This document shows, in pieces, positions 56,130 to 64,000 of a DNA stretch of 64,000 nt. Position numbers and translations under genes: made by a program. Below the pieces are notes generated by a model that saw only the letters and a list, made by a program, of their open reading frames with translations, ran no database searches and was not told where the DNA came from. Numbering within the stretch: position 1 is the stretch's first letter; each line of letters starts with the position of its first letter. The stretch is from Mangifera indica (taxonomy: Eukaryota; Streptophyta; Magnoliopsida; Sapindales; Anacardiaceae), in contig NC_058146.1 in assembly GCF_011075055.1 (NCBI RefSeq), positions 1,240,001 through 1,304,000 of the forward strand. The letters are read 5' to 3'.

Positions 56130-59100
56130 ATGGCGAAGACCGAGCACATGGTTGTTTCTCAATCAGAAGTGAGTTATCAAAATGGAAATGATTCATGCTC
56201 TACACAAATTACTTCAGAGCAGACAAACAAATTTGGTGCTGAATGTGCACATAGCGAGCCACCTGAACTTCAAGGTTTGCCTTATTCTGAAGGATTGCAA
56301 AATAAGTCTCAAGAGATTAATACTCCAGTAACCAACTTTCACACTAACGAGGGATTTTCTAGAGATGTGAGCAATTGTAGTGAAACAAATAATTTTTCAT
56401 GCTCTCAGCAAATTCTGTCAGTGCCGAAGAATGAATTTGCTGCTGAATGCATGCCCATTGAAAAATTAGAAGTAGAGCCTCATTTAGATTCTGAAATCAT
56501 ACTTGAGAAATTCAAAGAAACCAACACTGTCATGTGCAGTCCTGTTGATAATGAAAACTTGCAAGCAGTTACTGAAAGTGTTAGCAAGGGTAGTCAGACT
56601 GATGCTAAACAGACACTTAAGTTTGGTTTGGGACGTGGGTGTGATGATTTCACTGCAGAATCTATATGTAGTGGATTACTGGAACAGAAACACCAGCTTG
56701 GTTTTGGAATCATGCGGCATGAATTAGAAGACACTGATGCCATGATAACCAATGGTGCTGTTAATGAAACTTTGCAACGACTTGCCGGGGATGTCACCAA
56801 GATTTATCATACTGAAGGTGTGAACATGAGTAGTCAGACTGGAGAAAATTCATGTTCTCAACAACCTACATCAGAAAAGGCACTGGAGCTGACTGCTGGA
56901 ATCACAAGCTGTGATCAATCTGAAGTAATTTATAAAGATAGTTCTGAACTTCTGAACCAAAGTTCTACTATTGAACATTTAAAACAACCTGATGTTCCTA
57001 TTAAGATTCCTGATGTTGAACATTTGGAACCATCTTGTGATGACCTGGTTAAAAATTCATGTCATTCACAGACACCACCTAAAGATGTGGTAAAGAACTC
57101 TAGTTGCTTGGACTGCAAGGGCAAAAAAGCTTCAAAATCATTAAAGAAAAAATATATGTTAGGATCTTTAAGATGCAGTGATAGAGTTCTTCGCTCAAGG
57201 TCACAAGAGAAACCTAAAGCACCTGAGCCAAGTAACAACTTGGCTGATGTTAGTTCTAGTGGAGGCAAAAAAATAAATCAGAAGAGAAGAAAGAAGAAGA
57301 TAGTAGCTGATGAATATTCAAGAATCAGGAGACATCTAGGTTATTTGTTGAACAGAATTAACTATGAACAAAGTCTGATCTCTGCATATTCTGGGGAAGG
57401 CTGGAAAGGATTGAAGTAAGTACATCATATATCTACTTGCTGTATATATGTTTGTGGTAATTTTCCATAAAATCGTCATCATGTTGGTGTCTCTCAAATT
57501 CTTTTATCTTGAACTTTAATCTGTGTCATTACTGGATTAGTTCTTTTTTTTTTTACGTTTTCTTTGTTCTTGAAGAAGAAATAGGAAGAATTAATTGTAT
57601 ATTGATGTGACTATATATGTAAAAATGCAGCTATGAAATTTCATGTTCACTTTTTGTTGCATTCATCTGTTTGGCAAATGAAGATAATATTAAGCTTTTG
57701 CTTGTGTCACTCTAGAGATGTAATGGTTTTGTGTAACATTGCATGCCATCTTGAATGATTTGATAAGCATAAATAAGGTGCAAGACCCAGGTTTTATATA
57801 TAATCCTGTCACTTAATGTTATATTTGTGTAACATTGCAGTGTTGAAAAATTAAAGCCAGAGAAGGAACTTAAACGAGCCACATCTGAAATTCTTCGACT
57901 AAAATTGAAAATTAGAGATTTATTTCAACATCTGGATTCACTTTGTGCTGAAGGGCAGTTTCCAGAATCTTTATTTGATTCTGATGGACAGATTGACAGT
58001 GAAGATGTAGGAGAACTTTTTTCCTCTAATAGTACATTCAGTGTTCACTGATGAAGTTGTTATTTTGGGTATAAACAATCTGTATCTAGGGATTTTAAAT
58101 TCTCACATGTGAAATCCTTCTATGGCAGATATTCTGTGCAAAATGTGGGTCCAAAGACTTGTCTACTGACAATGATATCATACTATGTGATGGTGCCTGT
58201 GATCGCGGATTCCACCAATTCTGCCTGGAACCACCTTTGTTAAAAGAAGATAGTAATACCCTTATTACCTACTTGATAGTATAGATCCTTGGGTTATTTT
58301 CTTCTTGTCAATTTATATGAGTTTCTTTTTGCTTATAGTTCCTCCTGATGATGAGGGTTGGTTGTGCCCTGGATGTGATTGCAAGGTTGACTGCATTGAC
58401 TCAGTCAATGAGTCACAGGGAACAAATCTTTTTATCACTGACAATTGGGAGGTCTTTGTCAAAACCTTTTCTCTCTACGGTATTGGTTAAATACTAATTC
58501 TAATGACTTCCCAATCCTCATCTTGCTACTATATAATGTGCAGAAGGTTTTTCCTGAAGCAGCTGCAGCTGGACATGATCAAGATCCCAACTTTGGACTT
58601 CCTTCAGATGACTCTGTTGATGCTGATTATGATCCTGATGATCTGCAAACTAATGAGAAGGATCAGGGAGATGAATCAAGTTCTGATAAATCTGACTACT
58701 TCTCTGCTTCTGATGAAGTGGAGCCCTTAGCTAATAACAACTGCTTGGGGCTTCCTTCTGATGATTCAGAGGATGATGAATATGATCCAGATGCTCTAGT
58801 ACTTGATGAGAAAATTACACAGGAAAGTTCTAGTTCTGATTTTACATCCGATTCTGAAGATCTTGCTGCCATTATTGAAGATAACGGGTCTTCTGGAAAT
58901 GATGAAGGTGCCACATCTGTCAGTCCTCTCGGAGATTCTAATGGGCAGATGTCAAAATGTGGCGGAAACAAAGAATGTTTAAATAATGAGCTTTTATCCA
59001 TATTAGAAGTGCGGCAAGATGGTTTAGCACATGCTTATGAGAAAAGAAGTGTTGAAAGGTTGGACTACAAAAAGTTATATGATGTGAGTGTCACTGCAAA

Positions 59101-61745
59101 GTACCAATTTTATGTCATGATTCTCTTCTCCTGTTAAATGCATCTGCTGCTTTTTCTTATTGGATATTATAGTATACATGCAATTCGCTGTACCTTTTAG
59201 TAATTGTAAGCACTGCTTCTAGCATTATGGATTTAGCTTTCCTGTTTAAGTTTCCATAGCTAAGCGTCTTTCACCTTCTCCACAGGAAGTACAGATGAAA
59301 ATTTTCTTGTAAACATAAACCTCCTTTTTCCCATCTTACCTTGCCCTGATGAATATTTTTAATAACTTGCCATGCATTCAAACATTTATATTAGTTATGT
59401 TATTCATGGTTGTGAAAACAATTTTTTTTGGTATCATTTATTTTTCTTCTTGAACAATCTAAACCATTGTCTCTGTTATTCCTTTGGTCATGTTGTATTT
59501 CCCATTCAGCAAGCCCAAAAACTGTGACCATATGCCCATGCATGTGTGAGTGTGTGTAAGCATGGACTAGTCTTGACACTTAATGGTGGCTTTAACTGTC
59601 AAATATTGAACGAATTCAGTATGGATTCTCAGAAATTTCTGTGTGATATTTTTTTGAACTTTGATGCATAGCTTATATATCATGTATTACACAACACATC
59701 AATAATAATACAGATCTACCGTGTCTAAATTCATCTAATTGCATGTTGTGTATGATATACTTTTTGGTCAATGTATAATCTACCTTGTCATACAATCATG
59801 CTAGTTTTGTACGTTTTAGGATGCTTAAAATTCATTCATTCACATGTGCTTATTAATTTTAAATTACAGTGATTCAGATGTTGATGTGCTTTTGTTGAAC
59901 TCATCCGGTTTGTTTATTTCATTTCTCTTTTCGGTTTTCTAATCTTTATTTACCCTTTCTGATACTGAAAGGAAACATATGAAAATGTTACTTCTGATTC
60001 AAGTGATTATGAAGATTGGACTGATGACATTGGGCCAAGAAAAAGGACAAAGAGGACTGCAGAAGGTTCTCCAGTGTCACCGAATGGAAATGCTCCTATT
60101 CCTAGGAGTGGAAAGCAAAACAGAGATATAAAAGGAAACCAAAAAGAGACTGAACAATGTCCTAACAGAGAAACTCGTCAAAAGTTGAGCTCTGAAACTA
60201 CGAAGACACCACCAGCTAAATCACATGAACGTTCCTCTACACCTGGTTCTAGTGGTAGAGCTGAGACGTCATCATCTAGAAGACTGGGTGAAAGTGTGAC
60301 TCAGGTAATAGGGTTTTTATACTTGTTTACTCCTTTAATGTGATATTGGGTTATTTTATTGGTTTTTTCATCTTTAACATGGATTGTAGTAGCAAATAAT
60401 ATTTAATGTTGTTGAGACGCCAGTAATTTTCTTGTTGCAATTTCTATGGAGGCAGTGAAGCTTTGGTAGATTCTCCCAATAGCTTGAGGGCAAAAGGCAG
60501 AAACTTACTAACATATAGTAGAATAGAAAAGCAGAAATTTACTAAGATCATGTAGAACGGAAAGTATGTTTGAACTTGAAATAGGGTCAACAGCAGCTAC
60601 CGATGTAGTGGTCAAAAACAGTTTGATTTATTGCTGAGCTTTGCTGCAGTGTATGTTTCCTTCATGTCTGCCAAACTATTCTCCAAATTTAACGCAAAAT
60701 TTTGATTCTTGTTGATATTTTCTTAGACCTGCTCAAAAAGCATTGATCTGTTTTGTATTCCTGCAAGTTTTTCCTCATTTATGTGACAACTTGTTCACCT
60801 TTTTGGAAATCTAATTGCATAAAAAAAAGTTAACCCTTTTTAGAATATTTTTAAAATAAAAATAGGAAATGTATAGAAAGTAAACTCTTAAGCAATTAGG
60901 CTTTGTGTTGACACACATAATCTTATGCTACTTAAGCTCGTTTGAATTCTTTCTGTCTTTATCTGTCTCTCTTTTGGGGCTAATTTACAAAAAAGCTCAT
61001 AAAATTAAAAAAACCTATTGTGCTGAGCTGTTGCTTCATTGCCAAGGACAATCAATTCCTTTGTGAATTTCCTGATTGAGTCTCTCACTCTCTCTATGTC
61101 TTGCATGAAGGAGGTAGAGCTAAGTTGATGATTTGTTTGCTTGCTCTGCAGAGTCTCTACAAGTCCTTCAAGGAAAATCAGTATCCCGACCGAACAGCAA
61201 AAGAAACTTTGGCAAAAGAACTCGGACTTACTTTTTCGCAGGTTATAAATTATCTCATTGCTTTAACAAACATTGTTGCATTTCGGAGGTTTGAATATTA
61301 TAGTGAACATCTGAGTTTTCATTTATTGGATGTTGTTTTCCTTTCTCAGGTTAGCAAATGGTTTGAGAATGCTCGTTGGAATTTCAGACATTCATCCTCT
61401 ATGGATGCAAGACTAGGCATAAGTACTTCAGAAAAGAGCACCTCCTTGCCTCTGTCAAACAAGAAACAAAGCAGAAGAGTTTCCACTGGCCGTGGAGCTG
61501 AAAATGTAGAATCATCTAAGGCAGTTGTTCACGATATGGATCATATCAGGGGAGATCTAATGAATAGCAGATTGGGGACTAAAAAAACTTATCAAAAAAA
61601 GTCTACAGCCCCAAAACCTAGAAATAGAATGAGAAAGGGGAAATTGGGTCATCAGGCATCAGATCTACCAGCTGATTCACCGGAAGCTCAAGAATCACAG
61701 ACAAGCAGCCTGACTCAGACAAGAAGAAGAAAAACCGATGTATGA
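56130..61745 (+). CDS. HAT3.1: PHD-finger homeobox protein HAT3.1, 8 coding exons
   Basis: Exons are 56130-57415, 57841-58006, 58129-58252, 58339-58451, 58544-59083, 59972-60304, 61152-61241 and 61350-61745, giving 1015 residues. The large first exon encodes a poorly structured region of about 428 residues with a basic patch near its end ([12 protein letters not shown]). A leucine-zipper-like segment follows ([18 protein letters not shown]). The PHD finger at about 486-540 has its C4HC3 ligands: [18 protein letters not shown] and CPGC. Next is an acidic Ser/Asp region with an internal repeat (GLPSDDS..YDPD) twice, 51 residues apart. The homeodomain is at about 846-903 and its third helix reads [12 protein letters not shown], the unusual WF.N.RW form of this family. 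HAT3.1 is a nuclear DNA- and chromatin-binding factor; the PHD probably reads histone H3. The 108-nt intron 7 is in frame and stop-free. Confidence 0.93.
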
Positions 61746-63709
61746 GAAAACAAGTTTTTGATCTACCTAGATGAACAATTATGACCATTGACCTCATTCA
61801 AAGGTGATATCTTGTGAGGTGAGCAGATGGACTGTCTTGACAGGTTACCTGCTATTGTGAACGTAATTCCAAGATCATAGGAATTGTTGTTCTGTGCTTT
61901 TAATCGGCTTCTTCTCGGGTTTTCCTCCTGCAGGGTAAGTTGTTTAACCTATTGCAAGGATGCTAAATATCTCTGCAATAATCTGTTTAAAATCAATCTG
62001 GCTCATATTCAATTTTCATGCTTTATGTGGTTATTGGATAAATTCTCAAATATGTGGACTTGTTTCAATGGAGACCAGTGAGGCTCACGCATTTTACAGT
62101 GTCATTCTTTGGGTTTTGGTTGAGCTGTAGCGAATGATTAATAGATACTTTGTTTGTAGGTTAGGCTGCCTGGATTTCCCAGGGTTGCTGCAAAATTGTA
62201 GCCAAAAGGCATTTAGATGTTTAAAAATCTATATTTCTGTCACAGTTCCATGAGGTATTACCTTAATGTTTTAACCGAGGAAAAGAACTCAGAGCTTAAA
62301 TTTTGTTTTTATTTTGATCCACAACTTAGTTTTCTAATCCATGTTTTTTTATAATTTCTTAAACATTTAATGGAAAAAGATTATTTCTATAATTGTAAGG
62401 GTTAGTATCAGCAATCCCCTCAGATTGTAGTAATCCCCTTATAGTCATAACAATAAGGGTTGAATTCGAATCAAGTTTAATGTTATTGAGTTTGAGCTCA
62501 AGTTTTTAGGAGAAAGCTCGCAAGTTTGAAAAATTCGATACGAATTAAGTAAAACATTGTTTTTTCTAATACATATTAAAATGAAGTTAGTTTAGTCTCG
62601 AATTGAGTTTAACGTTTGTTTTGAGTTCAACTCCTCTCAAGTAAGTTGGGCTGAAACACTTTTGAAGTGAGTTTGGTGAGCTCAAGTTTGATCTTGACTC
62701 ATTGAAGCAAGCTCGAGTTTGGTTCAGTTTGAATCTAATTCTCAGTAATAGTTAAAATTTTTGTACCACTAAGTGTTTATTGTTAAAATAAATTAGAACT
62801 GAATTTAATTCAAATGAAGCTGAGTTTGAGTTTGTCTCGGTTTGAATGAATTAAGGTCGTCTCTAAGCCTTATCTTGACGAGTTTCTCTTAAGTCAAGCT
62901 CAAGTTCAGTTATAGTATTTAACCCAACTCAAACTTGGTTCAATTCTCATCAAAATGATTTTGTTTTGATGAATATTGGGTGAAACAATATTGTATTAGT
63001 TATTTTGGATTAAGTTTAGTAGTTTGACGAGCTGAACACTCTTAAACTTGAGTTTGATAGTATAACATCTTTAGTTTAAGCTTAAATTCGAACTTATCTA
63101 AGAATAATTTGTTTGGTAATTGAGTTCAAGTTTATTTGATTCGAATTCAAACACTAAAAATATATGGTATAAGACAATTATATAAATATTTGTTAATTCA
63201 TTACTTATTAAATTCTAATGTTTTACGATAGGAAATTTATACTATTTCTCAAATATTAAGGAATATTTATTGTTTGATTAGATTAAGGATTGGGGTAGAT
63301 TTGAGTTGTTGAAATTTAAATTTGATTTTAGTTTGAACAAAGTTTGAGATTATTGATTATATTCGTTTTTATAAATAAATTAATAAAAACATTCATATTT
63401 GAATTAGTTTAAATTAAATTATTTTTAATACAAATTTAAATTCCAATTTATCAGTCTCCTGTCAGCCCTTAATTGAACTTTGCCTTCATATAATTACCTT
63501 AATTAAACCTAAGGGGTGACATTTATTATTCGGGCCATGCGTCACTAATTACCCGCCCGTTAAAATTCGGAGTCGCTTATACCGGGTCTTTGCAGTGGCT
63601 ATTCACCAAGCAAGATAAAAAGACACACGCAGCAACGAGTCCTAATCGAGCAACCCAAAACAAAACATAACGGTACAGGGAAATCAAGTGAAGGAGCTGT
63701 GCAAAAGGG
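61746..63709. other. HAT3.1 3' region and TIP41-like upstream spacer
   Basis: The first several hundred bases are probable HAT3.1 3' UTR. From about 62440 to 63160 the sequence is a dense, probably nested, set of decayed TTGAGTTCAAGTTT-type repeats starting TAAGGGTTGAATTCGAATC. Its other end mirrors that as GATTCGAATTCAAACACTA, which resembles the hAT family here, but flanking duplications do not match. The final ~200 bases are the TIP41-like promoter. Confidence 0.5.
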
Positions 63710-63864
63710 ATGGAATCGGTGATGATGGAGTTGGAGGTGGATGAGAAGGACCTTAAAGCAGCTGGTGCCGAACCGTTGACCGACGGACGCCGTGGACTTG
63801 TGATTCACGGCTGGGAGATTGAGTCTCGCAAAGGGGCCATTCTCAATTCCTCCACTGTTCAAGA
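63710..63864 (+). CDS. TIP41L: TIP41-like protein, first exon only (cut by window end)
   Basis: The first exon encodes about 51 residues and the first two bases of the next codon. Key segments are MELEVDEKDLKAAGAE, LTDGRRGLVIHGWEIESRKG and ILNSSTVQ, after which a GTACTC donor interrupts a family E/W codon pair. This matches the start of plant TIP41-like proteins, regulators of PP2A-type phosphatases in the TOR pathway. It is also a common reference gene for qPCR in plants. The remaining exons are beyond 64000; the last ~135 bases look like intron. The outer ATG at 63710 is used; another two lie five and six codons in, and either could be the real start. Confidence 0.85.
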
Positions 63865-64000
63865 GTACTCTCATATCTTCTCATACTTCAATTACTTGTA
63901 TTATTTTCTAATGCATATTTTTATCCAATTTCAAACTAGCAAATTAATGGAATTAGCTTAACTATGTTGCTGGGAACAGTGACGAGTTAGCGGAATAACG

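Noticed and set aside
62440..63160. Complete hAT element
   Set aside because: The ends TAAGGGTTGAATTC and GAATTCAAACACTA mirror each other, but flanking 8-mers do not match. It may be nested or decayed, so it is only described as spacer.
63599..63874. 91-codon minus-strand frame opposite the TIP41-like exon
   Set aside because: Antisense shadow of a recognised exon.
1..64000. CRISPR arrays, operons, prokaryotic or viral genes, tRNA and rRNA genes
   Set aside because: Spliced plant genes throughout; no regularly spaced repeats and no full tRNA or rRNA pattern noticed by eye. A tRNAscan-SE run would be needed to exclude tRNAs formally.

Overview
This is a stretch of a dicot plant nuclear chromosome. 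Genes have several exons, GT..AG introns and AT-rich spacers. The proteins are plant families: clade D PP2C, GH3, GASA/snakin, arabinogalactan protein, PPR, HAT3.1. I cannot name the species from the sequence alone. All gene models below were assembled by eye from splice junctions that keep the frame and match remembered family sequences. Each model totals a whole number of codons.

Layout. (1) 1-3.6 kb: a foldback transposon, a second foldback element with a 9-bp target duplication, and a small LEA-like gene (+). (2) 7.4-12.8 kb: a PP2C phosphatase of the D5 type and, just downstream on the same strand, the SWIM-domain recombination factor SWS1/SSN2. (3) 14.4-20.2 kb, minus strand: a chloroplast-type PPR protein (At5g02860-like) and an AGP9-like proteoglycan, with a hAT element between them. 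(4) 20.5-33 kb: mostly repeat-rich spacer around a DUF620 gene (-), then a GASA/snakin peptide gene (+) at 33.1 kb. (5) 34.5-46.2 kb: a TXNDC9-like thioredoxin-fold protein (+), a Pumilio RNA-binding protein (-), and a two-domain DUF760 plastid-type protein (-) with a hAT element in an intron. (6) 48-50 kb: a GH3 auxin-amido synthetase (-) with auxin-response-like motifs upstream. (7) 54-62 kb: the PHD-finger homeobox gene HAT3.1 (+), with a long 5' UTR intron. (8) 63.7 kb to the end: the first exon of a TIP41-like gene, cut by the window edge.

The genes are independent single transcription units with no operon logic. Several neighbours seem to be neighbours in Arabidopsis too, which would make this a syntenic euchromatic arm.

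The most striking non-genic content is DNA transposons with visible target-site duplications. Two whole-element foldbacks of one family and two ~180-bp MITEs of another carry 9-bp duplications (Mutator-like). Two hAT-type elements carry 8-bp duplications. A further foldback at the left edge has arms made of degenerate GTGCGC-type repeats around an AT core. I found no convincing new multi-gene system.
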